The notes: generated from the letters alone by a model not told the origin. Positions 16,476 to 24,808 are shown, counted from the first letter of the stretch. The stretch is 64,000 nucleotides of DNA from Acidobacteriota bacterium (GCA_016185425.1 JACPNQ010000034.1:186001-250000); one strand, 5' to 3'. Made by a program: numbers and translations.

Positions 16476-17839
16476 GGGGGGATAGCGGACTTCGCATCTC
16501 TCATGTCGGCTTGCGTGGCATCGTCGGCCGGGGATTGACGGCCGGTCATATCCTGGATTTTGCGGCGGCGTTTGGAACGTTCCTGGAGCCGGGGCGGCCG
16601 GTGGTTGTCGGCCGTGATCCGCGGGCGAGCGGACGGATGGTGTGGGAGGGCGTTGTCTCCGCGTTGATGGCGTGCGGGCATGAAGTGATCGACCTTGGCG
16701 TGGTGTCGACGCCGGTGGTGCAGCACGCGCTCCAGAAGCTGGATGCGGCGGGTGGGATTGCAATCAGCGCCAGCCACAACGCCGCGGAGTGGAATGCACT
16801 TCGGTTCCTTGGTCCGCGTGGAACCTATCTATCGACGGCGGAAGCGGGAGAACTGCTCGACATCTACCACTTGCGAAAGTTCCGGTTTTTGGAGTGGGAC
16901 GAGCTGGGGGAACTGCGCTTCGATGGAGGCGCGCTGGACCGGTATATCGATGACCTGGCCGCGGTGTTTGATCTACCTGGATTGCGCGGTTTTCGCGTTG
17001 TGGTCGACTGCTGCAATGGCACATCGGCGCTGATTCTGCGGCGGATGATTGACCGGTACGGATTGGATTTTGTGCTGATCAATGAGCGTGTGGAGGGAGT
17101 GCAGTTTGCACATGAGCCGACCACTTCGGCGCGGATGGTGGAGTTGCAGCTCGGGCCGCTGATGAAGCCGTTGAGCGCGCATGCGGGTTTTCTGTTCGAC
17201 GTCGATTCGGACCGTGTGGCGATGGCCGATGAGCAGGGGCGCGGCGTATCGGAGGAGATGATGCTGCCGCTGCTGGCGGATCATCAGCTTTCGCGTGGAC
17301 CTGGAAAGATCGTGATTACGAACCTATCGAGTTCGGCGCTGTTGGAAGAGGTGGCGGGGAAACACGGCGGGAGAGTGCTGCGAGTGCCGGTAGGCAGGCA
17401 GGCGGCGATGGATGCGTTGTCGGCGCACCGGCCAGAACAGATCGCGGTGGCGGGCGAGGGCACAGGCGCGGTGATGATGCCACAGTTCCGGTTTATCTAT
17501 GACGGTATTGCGTCGATGCTGGCGGTGTTGACGATGTTGCGCGAACGCGGGCGTCCGCTGGGAGCACTGTTGAGTGAGTATCCGCAGTATTCGATTTTGA
17601 AGGGAGAAGTACGGTTGGAATCGCCGCGTGTACCGGAGTTGCTGGTGGATCTGCTGGAGTCGTACCCGGATGGGAAGATCGATCGTTCGGACGGCTTGCG
17701 CGTCTCCTGGCCGGACCGATGGTTTCATGTGCGCGTCAGTCATACGGAGCCGATTATCCGGGTGATCTGCGAGCAGCGCGGCGCGCCGCCGCAGGAACTG
17801 TTCGATTCGTTGATGGACAAAGCCAGGAGCTATAGCTGA
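16472..17839 (+). CDS. Diverged phosphohexomutase (GlmM/phosphomannomutase family paralogue)
   Basis: A 455-residue alpha-D-phosphohexomutase. The phosphoserine loop reads A-I-S-A-S-H-N (canonical T-A-S-H-N-P; here the Pro is Ala), the metal loop D-V-D-S-D-R keeps all three Asp, the sugar loop is G-E-G-T-G-A and the phosphate-binding loop is R-V-S-H-T-E-P (canonical R-x-S-N-T-E-P, Asn replaced by His). The nucleophile and metal ligands remain, so activity is possible but with altered specificity. The start overlaps the CBM9-like gene and its TGA overlaps the ATG of a second, more canonical mutase. The pair looks like an old tandem duplication. Confidence 0.85.
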   Translation: MRGDSGLRISHVGLRGIVGRGLTAGHILDFAAAFGTFLEPGRPVVVGRDPRASGRMVWEGVVSALMACGHEVIDLGVVSTPVVQHALQKLDAAGGIAISASHNAAEWNALRFLGPRGTYLSTAEAGELLDIYHLRKFRFLEWDELGELRFDGGALDRYIDDLAAVFDLPGLRGFRVVVDCCNGTSALILRRMIDRYGLDFVLINERVEGVQFAHEPTTSARMVELQLGPLMKPLSAHAGFLFDVDSDRVAMADEQGRGVSEEMMLPLLADHQLSRGPGKIVITNLSSSALLEEVAGKHGGRVLRVPVGRQAAMDALSAHRPEQIAVAGEGTGAVMMPQFRFIYDGIASMLAVLTMLRERGRPLGALLSEYPQYSILKGEVRLESPRVPELLVDLLESYPDGKIDRSDGLRVSWPDRWFHVRVSHTEPIIRVICEQRGAPPQELFDSLMDKARSYS

Positions 17840-19197
17840 TGCCGCGCGAGCACTTGTTGAAGATTGGCGTTTCCGGTGTCCGCGGCGTAGTGGGGGAGTT
17901 CCTCACGCCTGCCCTGGCGCTGCATTTTGCGCAGGCGTTCGGGACGTATGTCGGGCGGGGACGGGTGGTTGCCGGCAGAGATACGCGAACCAGCGGGCCG
18001 ATGTTGCAACATGCCGTGCAGTGCGGATTGCTGGCAGCGGGCTGCGATGTAGTGGATGTTGGTATTCTGCCGACCCCGACGATACAGATTTACGTCGAGC
18101 ACATCCGCGCGCGGGGAGGGATCGGGCTGACGGCGTCGCACAATCCGCCGGAGTACAACGCCCTGAAGCTCTTCAACAAAGAGGGCCAGTTCTTCAATCA
18201 CTACGAGCGGAACGAGTTGATCGACCTGTACCACCAGAGCGATTTCGCGCAGGCGACAAACGCGGAGATCGGCCAGGTTACGCGGGACGAGGGTACGGCG
18301 AAGGGTGTGCACATCGACCGTGTGCTGGCAAAAGTGGATGTGGAGCGCATCCGCCGGCGGCGTTTTCGTGTGGCGCTCGATGCCGTGAATGGCGCGGGGT
18401 CTGTGATGACGCCGGGATTTCTGGTGGATTCCCTCGGCTGCCGGATGGACGCGATCTCGATCGATCCCACAAAGGTGTTCCCGCGCATTGCCGAACCGCG
18501 GCCGGATACGCTGGGCGATCTGGCGGCGCTGGTGCGGAAGACGGGCGCGGAGGTAGGTTTCGCGCAGGACCCGGACGCGGACCGGCTGGCGATTGTCGAT
18601 GAACAGGGGCGCGTGCTGGATAACGATGACGTGTTGGCGCTGGCGGTGCTGCGCGCGTTGGCGGTGGTGCCGGGCGACGTGGTTGTGAATCTGACGACGT
18701 CAGCGGCGATTGACGATATCGCGCTCGGGTTTGGGCGGCGTGTGTACCGTACACCGGTGGGCGAGGCGAACGTTGTCGAAACGATGCAGGCGGTGAAGGC
18801 GGCGATTGGAGGGGAGGGGTCGGCGGGCGGCGTGATTTTTCCGGCGGTGCAGTTGTGCCGGGACTCATTCACGGCTATGGCTTTTTTGTTGGACCTGATG
18901 GCGGAGACGGGGAAAACAGTGTCGCAACTGGTGACCGCGCTGCCGCAATATGTGCGAAAGTCGGGCAAGGTTGCGTTTGAACACGGGCGGCTGGGCGGGT
19001 TGATGCAGGCTTTAGAGGAGGGATTCCCGGAGGCGGAAGCGGATCGCACGGATGGATTGAAGCTGATCTGGGCCGACCGTTGGCTGCACGTGCGCGCGTC
19101 GAATACGGAGCCCCTGCTACGATTGGCCGTGGAAGCGAAGACGGAGGGTGCGGCGGAAAAGCTGTATCAAACGGCATGGGGGTTGTTGGCTGCATGA
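17839..19197 (+). CDS. glmM: Phosphoglucosamine mutase (archaeal-type GlmM/phosphomannomutase)
   Basis: A 452-residue phosphohexomutase with canonical motifs: phosphoserine loop L-T-A-S-H-N-P-P, metal loop D-P-D-A-D-R, sugar loop G-G-E-G-S-A-G-G and phosphate loop R-A-S-N-T-E-P. It would interconvert glucosamine-6-P and glucosamine-1-P (or mannose phosphates) for peptidoglycan and lipopolysaccharide precursors. The sequence around the sugar loop is of the archaeal GlmM/phosphomannomutase type, so the exact substrate is uncertain. It lies directly between a diverged paralogue (TGATG overlap) and a lipoprotein gene (ATGA overlap). Confidence 0.85.
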   Translation: MPREHLLKIGVSGVRGVVGEFLTPALALHFAQAFGTYVGRGRVVAGRDTRTSGPMLQHAVQCGLLAAGCDVVDVGILPTPTIQIYVEHIRARGGIGLTASHNPPEYNALKLFNKEGQFFNHYERNELIDLYHQSDFAQATNAEIGQVTRDEGTAKGVHIDRVLAKVDVERIRRRRFRVALDAVNGAGSVMTPGFLVDSLGCRMDAISIDPTKVFPRIAEPRPDTLGDLAALVRKTGAEVGFAQDPDADRLAIVDEQGRVLDNDDVLALAVLRALAVVPGDVVVNLTTSAAIDDIALGFGRRVYRTPVGEANVVETMQAVKAAIGGEGSAGGVIFPAVQLCRDSFTAMAFLLDLMAETGKTVSQLVTALPQYVRKSGKVAFEHGRLGGLMQALEEGFPEAEADRTDGLKLIWADRWLHVRASNTEPLLRLAVEAKTEGAAEKLYQTAWGLLAA

Positions 19198-19802
19198 GGT
19201 GGCTGCTGGCGGGGATGGCGGTCGTCATGGCCGGGTGCGCGCACAAGGCGCGAGCGCCGTTGCCGCCGGCCCCCACGTTCCGAGGTCCCAGCTTTGTGGA
19301 ACTGCAGCCGGGTTGGCGCGTGCGTGTGATCACCCCGGTGCTGAAATCCGGGGGCTTCATCCTGAAGACCGAGGAACAGCAAGAGCAGGGAAACACCATC
19401 ACGCTGCGCATGGGCGACGAGTTCCTTGGGTATGAGACGGCCATCTACAGCGTCGGCAAACACAAGAGGGGTGGCGTGGAGATCGCGCTTACGGAGGTCG
19501 CCATGAACCGTTCCGGCCAGTTGACGCATGCGGCCAAGTCGATAGCGCCGCGCATCAGGAAACCGGATCGCCTTCGTCACGTCCGTCTGCTCTACACCCT
19601 CCGAGTCAGCGACGCCGACCATAACATGGCGGTGCTTGCAGCCGCCGATTCACAGCGGTTGGCCGCATTGACACAGCGTGTGCAGGCGTCGCCGGCGACG
19701 GCGTGCGTCAACAACCGCAACGAATACTGTGAGTGGGTGCCGGCAGGCGTGGCCATGCGCGCCGAAAAGCCGAACGGGACCGGCTGGGCGCCGGCTAATT
19801 AG
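19194..19802 (+). CDS. Lipoprotein of unknown function
   Basis: A 202-residue protein with a lipoprotein signal: M-R-W-L-L-A-G-M-A-V-V-M-A-G-C, lipobox cysteine at residue 15. The mature chain is rich in basic residues and beta-like segments (W-R-V-R-V-I-T-P-V-L, T-I-T-L-R-M-G-D-E-F-L-G-Y-E-T). Two Cys near the C-terminus (A-C-V-N-N-R-N-E-Y-C) may form a disulfide. No family is recognised. The start sits in the glmM stop (ATGA), so it is the last gene of that operon. It converges with the ftsB-like gene, overlapping its stop by 4 bases. Confidence 0.75.
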   Translation: MRWLLAGMAVVMAGCAHKARAPLPPAPTFRGPSFVELQPGWRVRVITPVLKSGGFILKTEEQQEQGNTITLRMGDEFLGYETAIYSVGKHKRGGVEIALTEVAMNRSGQLTHAAKSIAPRIRKPDRLRHVRLLYTLRVSDADHNMAVLAAADSQRLAALTQRVQASPATACVNNRNEYCEWVPAGVAMRAEKPNGTGWAPAN

Positions 19803-20134
19803 GGAGTTGAGGAGTCCGCGTCTTCGGGCGGAGTTTCCACTTTGGGTTCGGCGACCTTATATTCCACTTCGTCGGGCATAGTCCGGCCGAAGCGGCGCAT
19901 CTCCATATCGATATTCTGGCCGCGCTCCAGCGACTCGACCCGTTTCTTCTTCTCCGCAAGCTCCTTGGAGAGGTTGCTCTGTTGCTCGTGCAACTCCTGG
20001 ATCTTCGCCAGTTTCATGCGGAGCGCGCCGATACCGTGCGGCCCCTGCAGCGTGACGATGGTGTAAGCCGATAGGGCGCCGGTGGCCGCGATGGCCATCA
20101 GACGCTTCCAGCTCACTTTTTTTTCTTCTTGCAC
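19799..20134 (-). CDS. FtsB/DivIC-like septum formation initiator
   Basis: A 111-residue single-pass protein. A short basic N-terminus is followed by a membrane helix (L-M-A-I-A-A-T-G-A-L-S-A-Y-T-I-V) and a coiled coil (K-L-A-K-I-Q-E-L-H-E-Q-Q-S-N-L, K-E-L-A-E-K-K-K-R-V-E-S-L), then E-x-x-x-R-R-F-G-R-T-M-P-D-E-V-E-Y-K-V, the usual end of FtsB/DivIC domains. These proteins bridge FtsL and FtsQ in the divisome. The GTG start at 20134 is chosen because AAGGG lies 8 bases upstream and a promoter lies just beyond. An ATG at 20191 is the alternative and would place that promoter inside the gene and overlap the divergent cutA start. Confidence 0.72.
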   Translation of the reverse strand: MQEEKKVSWKRLMAIAATGALSAYTIVTLQGPHGIGALRMKLAKIQELHEQQSNLSKELAEKKKRVESLERGQNIDMEMRRFGRTMPDEVEYKVAEPKVETPPEDADSSTP

Positions 20135-20153
20135 CAACAAACCCTTACCTTTG

Positions 20154-20183
20154 TTTATAATCTGCTTTTGCTCTAAATTCCAA
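20154..20183. promoter_or_regulatory. Back-to-back promoters sharing one TATAA element (ftsB-like / cutA)
   Basis: On the plus strand TATAAT at 20156-20161 is a perfect -10 for cutA, with no good -35. On the minus strand TTGGAA (20183-20178), an 18-base spacer and TATAAA (20159-20154) form a sigma-70-like promoter for the ftsB-like gene. The two -10 elements overlap on the near-palindrome TTATAA, so the two transcripts would compete. This rests on sequence match only. Confidence 0.5.
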
Positions 20184-20189
20184 GCCCTC

Positions 20190-20519
20190 ATGACAGATAA
20201 AGTGATTGTCTTTGCGACATGCCCCTCGAGAGAGGAGGCTAAACGCATTGCCAGAGGGCTGGTAGAGGAGCGTTTAGCAGCCTGCGTGAACGTGGTGGAT
20301 GGCATCCTCAGCATCTACCAATGGCAGGGAAGCGTGCACGAGGGCGATGAGGTGATGCTGGTGGCGAAGAGCCGCCGGGATCTGCTGAGCCGGCTTCTGG
20401 AGCGCTTGGCGAGTATGCACAGCTACGAAGTTCCGGAAGCGATCGCGATCCAGGTGGTCGATGGTTGGCCGGCGTATCTGGAGTGGTTGGATCGAGAATT
20501 AAGCCCGCCGGAAATCTAA
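20190..20519 (+). CDS. cutA: CutA divalent-cation tolerance protein
   Basis: A 109-residue protein matching the whole CutA1 family: V-F-A-T-C-P-S-R-E-E-A near the start, L-A-A-C-V-N-V-V and I-x-S-I-Y-Q-W-Q-G in the middle, and the C-terminal H-S-Y-E-V-P-E, A-I-x-I, and Y-L-E-W-L motifs. CutA forms a stable trimer with PII-like fold; it was linked to copper tolerance but its physiological role is still debated. The ATG overlaps the upstream ATG of the divergent ftsB-like reading frame (CATG). A perfect -10 lies 29 bases before the start. The MFS gene follows 15 bases after the stop. Confidence 0.95.
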   Translation: MTDKVIVFATCPSREEAKRIARGLVEERLAACVNVVDGILSIYQWQGSVHEGDEVMLVAKSRRDLLSRLLERLASMHSYEVPEAIAIQVVDGWPAYLEWLDRELSPPEI

Positions 20520-20534
20520 TAAGGGGGTCGAGCC

Positions 20535-21791
20535 ATGCAGCCGACCAAGTCACGTCATTACGTCATTGTCTTTGCGGTTACACTTGCGATCTTGTCCTAT
20601 ATAGATCGCGTTGCCATCTCTACGGCCGCGCCGTTCATTTCGAAGGACCTCAACTTCAGCAAGACCGAGATGGGCTATATTTTCGGCGCCTTTGGTTTTG
20701 CCTACGCGCTGTTTGAAATCCCTGGCGGCTGGATGGGCGATTGGATGGGGGCGCGGAAGGTGCTGATGCGGATCGTGATGTGGTGGAGCGCGTTTACTGT
20801 CGCCACAGGCTGGATGTTCAGCTTCTGGTCCATGTGGGTCACGCGGTTTCTGTTCGGCGCGGGGGAAGCGGGCTGCTTTCCGAATCTGACCAAGGCGTAC
20901 ACAACGTGGCTGCCGAAGAATGAGCAGGTGCGGGCGCAGGGCATTACCTGGCTGTCGGCGCGCTGGGGCGGGGCGTTCACCGGTCCGTTGGTGATCGCGG
21001 TGTTCAAGCTGATGAATTGGCGGAATGCGTTCGCCGTCTTTGGCGCGATCGGCGTCGTGTGGGCGTTCTTCTTCTACCGCTGGTATCGCGACAACCCGGC
21101 GGAGCATCCGTCGGTGAACAAGGGCGAGCTGGATATCATCCAGGCGTCGGCGCAGAAGGCGGAGAGCCACGGCGACGTGCCGTGGGGCAAGCTGATCGGA
21201 CGCGGCAGTGTCTGGGGGCTGTGGGTGCAGTATTTCCTGCTGTCCTATCCGTGGTACTTCTACATCACATGGCTGCCGACGTATCTTCAGGAACACTGGC
21301 ATCTGAATGGGGAAGATGCCTCCAGGCTTCAGATCTTCCCGTTGTTTTTTGGCGGTATTGGCGCATTGCTCTCCGGGTTTATCTCGCCACGCCTGGCGGC
21401 TCGCATCGGTTGCACCGGCAAGGCGCGGCGGATCATGGCGACGCTCGGGTTTGCCGGCGCGGCCGCGTTTATGTACACGACTACGCAGATGGGCGCCGCC
21501 CTTCCCGCCATGATCGCCATGGGGTTGGCCAGCTTCTGTAATGACCTGGTCATGCCAAACGCCTGGGGCGCGTGTATGGATGTGGGCGGCAAGTTCGCCG
21601 GTACGCTCTCCGGCTCGATGAATATGATGGGCAACTTCGCGGGGTTGGCCGCACCGCTTATCGCGCCGTATATCCTGCTCTATACCAACAACGACTGGAA
21701 CCAGGTGCTGACAGTGATGGCGGGGGTCTATCTTTGTGGCGCTTTCGTCTGGCCGTTCATCGATCCCGTTACGCCGCTGAAGCAGGATTAG
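20535..21791 (+). CDS. MFS transporter, anion:cation symporter (ACS) type
   Basis: A 418-residue, 12-helix permease. The N-terminal signature L-S-Y-I-D-R-V-A-I-S and the G-G-W-M-G-D-W-M-G-A-R-K loop (the conserved loop 2-3 motif) mark the ACS branch of the major facilitator superfamily (hexuronate, glucarate, galactonate and related acids). A proton-coupled organic-acid uptake role at the inner membrane is expected. GGGGG lies 8 bases before the ATG. The gene is followed after 3 bases by an outer-membrane porin-like gene, suggesting an uptake pair across both membranes. Confidence 0.9.
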   Translation: MQPTKSRHYVIVFAVTLAILSYIDRVAISTAAPFISKDLNFSKTEMGYIFGAFGFAYALFEIPGGWMGDWMGARKVLMRIVMWWSAFTVATGWMFSFWSMWVTRFLFGAGEAGCFPNLTKAYTTWLPKNEQVRAQGITWLSARWGGAFTGPLVIAVFKLMNWRNAFAVFGAIGVVWAFFFYRWYRDNPAEHPSVNKGELDIIQASAQKAESHGDVPWGKLIGRGSVWGLWVQYFLLSYPWYFYITWLPTYLQEHWHLNGEDASRLQIFPLFFGGIGALLSGFISPRLAARIGCTGKARRIMATLGFAGAAAFMYTTTQMGAALPAMIAMGLASFCNDLVMPNAWGACMDVGGKFAGTLSGSMNMMGNFAGLAAPLIAPYILLYTNNDWNQVLTVMAGVYLCGAFVWPFIDPVTPLKQD

Positions 21792-21794
21792 CGC

Positions 21795-22976
21795 GTGCGG
21801 CCATTGTTCCTGGTCGCCATACTGGCCGCGATACTACCCGCCGCGGAGCCAAACATCTTCTTCGACGGCCGATTGACTCTCGTAGGGGAGAGCCGTCTCC
21901 GCTATGAAGATCGCGGCGGTGTCGCGTTCGGGACGGCGCGCGATTATGACGTCGCGTTGCTGCGGCAACGTTTGGGTTTTTCGTATCGCCCGTCCGGCGA
22001 CGTCGAAGTTCGTGTGATCGGCCAGGATGCGCGGGCGCCGCTCTACGGGACTAACGCACCCAACTCCCTGCGTGATGGCACTGACCTGTACGAGGCTTAC
22101 GTCGAACTATTCGGCAAAAGAAAGACCGGATTCGCAATGCGCGCCGGTCGGTCGACGCTGAGCTACGGCGATACGCGATTTATTGGATCACCGCAATGGT
22201 CTAATCTCACCCGAACCTACGACATGGCCAGGGCGCAGTGGAAGTCAAAGCCGGCGGTATTCGAGTTTCTTTTCGCCTCGCCGACGAGCATACAGATCAA
22301 CCGATTCAACAAGCCCATCCTGCGTGAGCACCTTTGGGGCACATACAACACGTTCGGCAAGTGGGCGGAACTATACGTGCTGCGGCACCAACAGCCCGGC
22401 ACCTTGGAAAGCGTTGTGACGGGCGGCCGCCTGATCGCGCCGCTGCGGAAGTACAAGCTGACTATTGAGCCGGTATCGGAACGGGTCAAGCGGGGTGCCG
22501 TATCAACGAATGAAGGCGCGGTGGCGGTGAATCTGTCGAGAAAAATCCGGACAGTAGATGCGTCGGTAGAGTATAAATTCGCTTCCTCCGGCTTCGACCA
22601 GATGTATCCGGCCGCCCATGACAAGCTTGGCCACGAGGACCTGTTCGCCTGGCGCAACCTGCACAACTTCCGCGCATTTGGCACTTGGCGGCCGGTGAAG
22701 GCGCTGGCGGTGAATTTCATGTACAACGCAAACTGGCTGGTGGATACCCGCGTAGGGGTGTTTAGCACGCAGAATCGGCTGATCGTGCGGGACTCGGCGG
22801 GCACCGCCCACCGTTATGCAGGACAGGAGTTCGACGGGTACGTGAACTGGACGTACCGTAAATTCATGACGCTTGGAGGCGGTGTGGGCGCTTTTGCGAA
22901 TGGCGCCTTCTTTCGCGCCGCGTCACCGAACCGCAACCCGGTCTTTTACTACATCCACCACACGTTCACGATGTAG
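21795..22976 (+). CDS. Outer-membrane alginate-export/porin family protein
   Basis: A 393-residue protein with a signal peptide (L-F-L-V-A-I-L-A-A-I-L-P-A-A) and GTG start. The mature chain is a run of alternating beta strands ending in an aromatic-rich terminus (F-Y-Y-I-H-H-T-F-T-M), as in outer-membrane barrels. Motifs such as G-R-L-T-L-V-G-E-S-R-L-R-Y-E, R-Q-R-L-G-F-S-Y-R-P, F-A-M-R-A-G-R-S-T-L-S-Y-G-D and G-S-P-Q-W-S-N are those of the alginate_exp (AlgE-like) family, which in soil bacteria often serves as a carbohydrate porin. It is coupled to the MFS transporter. The convergent glutaredoxin gene overlaps its end by 11 bases. Confidence 0.82.
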   Translation: MRPLFLVAILAAILPAAEPNIFFDGRLTLVGESRLRYEDRGGVAFGTARDYDVALLRQRLGFSYRPSGDVEVRVIGQDARAPLYGTNAPNSLRDGTDLYEAYVELFGKRKTGFAMRAGRSTLSYGDTRFIGSPQWSNLTRTYDMARAQWKSKPAVFEFLFASPTSIQINRFNKPILREHLWGTYNTFGKWAELYVLRHQQPGTLESVVTGGRLIAPLRKYKLTIEPVSERVKRGAVSTNEGAVAVNLSRKIRTVDASVEYKFASSGFDQMYPAAHDKLGHEDLFAWRNLHNFRAFGTWRPVKALAVNFMYNANWLVDTRVGVFSTQNRLIVRDSAGTAHRYAGQEFDGYVNWTYRKFMTLGGGVGAFANGAFFRAASPNRNPVFYYIHHTFTM

Positions 22977-23205
22977 CCAGCGCGCGCCGCAGCCGTTCCA
23001 CGTCGACGCGATAGTGCATCTCCTCGCCATCGGGTAGAACGGTGACCGGCACCAGCACGTTGTAGAGGTCGCGCAGTTCCGGATCGGCATCGATATCGAA
23101 GACCGCCAGATGGAACGCCTTTTGTTGCCGCTCCGCGCGCAAGACCGTCTCCGCCGTCTCACACAAGTGGCAGCCGTGGCGCGTATAGAAGCGCACGGTT
23201 ACCAT
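22966..23205 (-). CDS. Glutaredoxin-like (NrdH/DUF836-type) protein
   Basis: A 79-residue thioredoxin-fold protein: V-R-F-Y-T-R-H-G-C-H-L-C-E-T-A with a C-x-x-C at residues 12-15, followed by F-D-I-D-A-D-P-E-L and the cis-Pro-type V-P-V-T-V-L-P-D-G-E-E. This is the short glutaredoxin-like family that lacks a firm assigned partner. The ATG start at 23205 overlaps the last codons of the rhomboid gene by 7 bases, so it is the third gene of a PfkB / rhomboid / glutaredoxin operon. Disulfide exchange is the expected activity. Confidence 0.85.
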   Translation of the reverse strand: MVTVRFYTRHGCHLCETAETVLRAERQQKAFHLAVFDIDADPELRDLYNVLVPVTVLPDGEEMHYRVDVERLRRALATS

Positions 23206-23867
23206 CGGTATTCGGGACGGCGCCGCCAGCGCTCCCCGGTGCGCATGACGAGAATCAGCACAATCCCGGAGAGGAATCCGCCGACGTGCGCGAACCACGC
23301 CACGCCGCCCTGCGACAGATGCGAATGGCCCATGGAGCCGACGCCGCTGAAGAATTGAAGCACGAACCAGTAGAGCAGGATGAAGTAAGCCGGGATCTCC
23401 ATCGTCGTTAGAAACACAAAGACGGGCACCAATGTCGTGATCCGCGAATGGGGGAACTTGACGACGTAAGCGCCCATAACGCCCGCGATGGCTCCGCTCG
23501 CCCCGATCGTCGGGACGCGCGAATCCGTGTTGAACATCAGATGAACCACCGAAGCGGCAATCCCGCACAGCAGATAGAAGATCAGGTACTGCGTGTGGCC
23601 GAGAATGTCCTCGATATTGTCACCGTAGATCCACAAAAACCACATGTTGCCGATCAGGTGCATGAAACCGCCATGCAGGAAGATGCTGGTGAGCATGTCC
23701 ATCGGCTGAAAACGCACGGGGATCAGCCCGTACGTTGCGATGAAATGGTTCAGCTCGTACGGATCGAGCATGAACTCATACAGAAAGGCCCCCACATTCA
23801 GCACGATGATGGCTATCGTTACGAACGGGAACGTATAGCTCGGCTGTGTGTCGCGAAGGGGAATCAT
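23199..23867 (-). CDS. Rhomboid-family intramembrane serine protease
   Basis: A 222-residue multi-span protein. Catalytic Ser124 lies in T-I-G-A-S-G-A-I-A-G-V-M-G and His194 in W-F-A-H-V-G-G-F; the conserved H-x-x-x-N loop is at residues 70-74 (H-L-I-G-N-M-W-F-L). About six membrane helices can be placed. The start ATG sits in the stop of the PfkB gene (ATGA). Rhomboids cut transmembrane substrates in the plane of the membrane; the substrate is unknown. All catalytic residues are present, so it should be active. Confidence 0.93.
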   Translation of the reverse strand: MIPLRDTQPSYTFPFVTIAIIVLNVGAFLYEFMLDPYELNHFIATYGLIPVRFQPMDMLTSIFLHGGFMHLIGNMWFLWIYGDNIEDILGHTQYLIFYLLCGIAASVVHLMFNTDSRVPTIGASGAIAGVMGAYVVKFPHSRITTLVPVFVFLTTMEIPAYFILLYWFVLQFFSGVGSMGHSHLSQGGVAWFAHVGGFLSGIVLILVMRTGERWRRRPEYRW

Positions 23868-24808
23868 ACGGCGCGCTGGGCAAAGTCGCGGTTGGAGCGG
23901 CGTTCCGCGCGTGCCATCAGCGCCTTGGCGGCGTCGAGATCCTCGATACCGCCGCGTGCTCCGATGGCGGTGCAATTGAGAGCCGCCATTGCGTTCGAGA
24001 GGTCAAGCGTGTCGCGCAGGCCGAGGCCCCGCAGCACGCCGTAACAATAGGCTCCGTGAAACACGTCGCCGGCGCCGGTGGTGTCGACGCAGTTGACGAC
24101 AAACGCAGGCGAATAACAGAACTTGCCGTCCATGCGCGCTATGGATCCGAATGATCCGAGGGTCATCGCCGCCACCTTCATCCCATATTCTTCCTGAATC
24201 ATAATGAGCGCGCGGAACGGATCGCCTTCACCGGTCCAGCGCACCGGGAATTCGGAGCTCGTGATCAGGTAGTCGACGTTCGGCAGAACCTTGTCAAAGC
24301 CGTGATAGACCGTGTCGACGTCAACCGTGACGGGGATGTTGTGCTGCCGCGCAATGGACGCGGCCCGGCCGACGGCGGCCGTATCGTGCCCGTCGATGTG
24401 AAGTAGCCGTGCGCAGGTGATCATTTCGGGTGTGATCTCGGAAGGTTCCAGGCGGAGACCGTCGGAACGCCGCCAGAAAACGGTGCGCTCGCCGGTGGAC
24501 TGGTCGATGACGATGTAGGCCGACTGGTTGGCGCAGTCTTTGCGGATCTGCACGTGGTCCAGATTGATACCGGTGCCCTGAAGGCTCTCGATCTGAATCC
24601 GGCCCCGCTCGTCGTCCCCGACGGTGCCGATGTATTTCGTGCGCAACCCCAACTTGGCGCAGGCGACCATGGCGCTTGCGACTTGCCCGCCAGGGCTGTA
24701 CATCTCATCCACAAACGGCTCTTTCCCGGCATATGCTGGAAAGCGGGGAACAAGGATTAAAGTGTCGGTGGCGTTCAAGCCCACGCCGACAACGTCAAAA
24801 TCAGGCAT
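23864..24808 (-). CDS. PfkB-family sugar kinase
   Basis: A 314-residue ribokinase-fold kinase. It has the N-terminal S-P-G-G-Q-V-A-S-A-M-V-A-x-A-K-L-G substrate segment near residue 38 and the C-terminal D-T-T-G-A-G-D at 242-248 with catalytic Asp248. The family phosphorylates ribose, fructose, fructose-1-P, nucleosides or other sugars; nothing decides the substrate here. It overlaps the rhomboid gene by 4 bases, an arrangement with no obvious metabolic logic. Confidence 0.9.
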   Translation of the reverse strand: MPDFDVVGVGLNATDTLILVPRFPAYAGKEPFVDEMYSPGGQVASAMVACAKLGLRTKYIGTVGDDERGRIQIESLQGTGINLDHVQIRKDCANQSAYIVIDQSTGERTVFWRRSDGLRLEPSEITPEMITCARLLHIDGHDTAAVGRAASIARQHNIPVTVDVDTVYHGFDKVLPNVDYLITSSEFPVRWTGEGDPFRALIMIQEEYGMKVAAMTLGSFGSIARMDGKFCYSPAFVVNCVDTTGAGDVFHGAYCYGVLRGLGLRDTLDLSNAMAALNCTAIGARGGIEDLDAAKALMARAERRSNRDFAQRAV

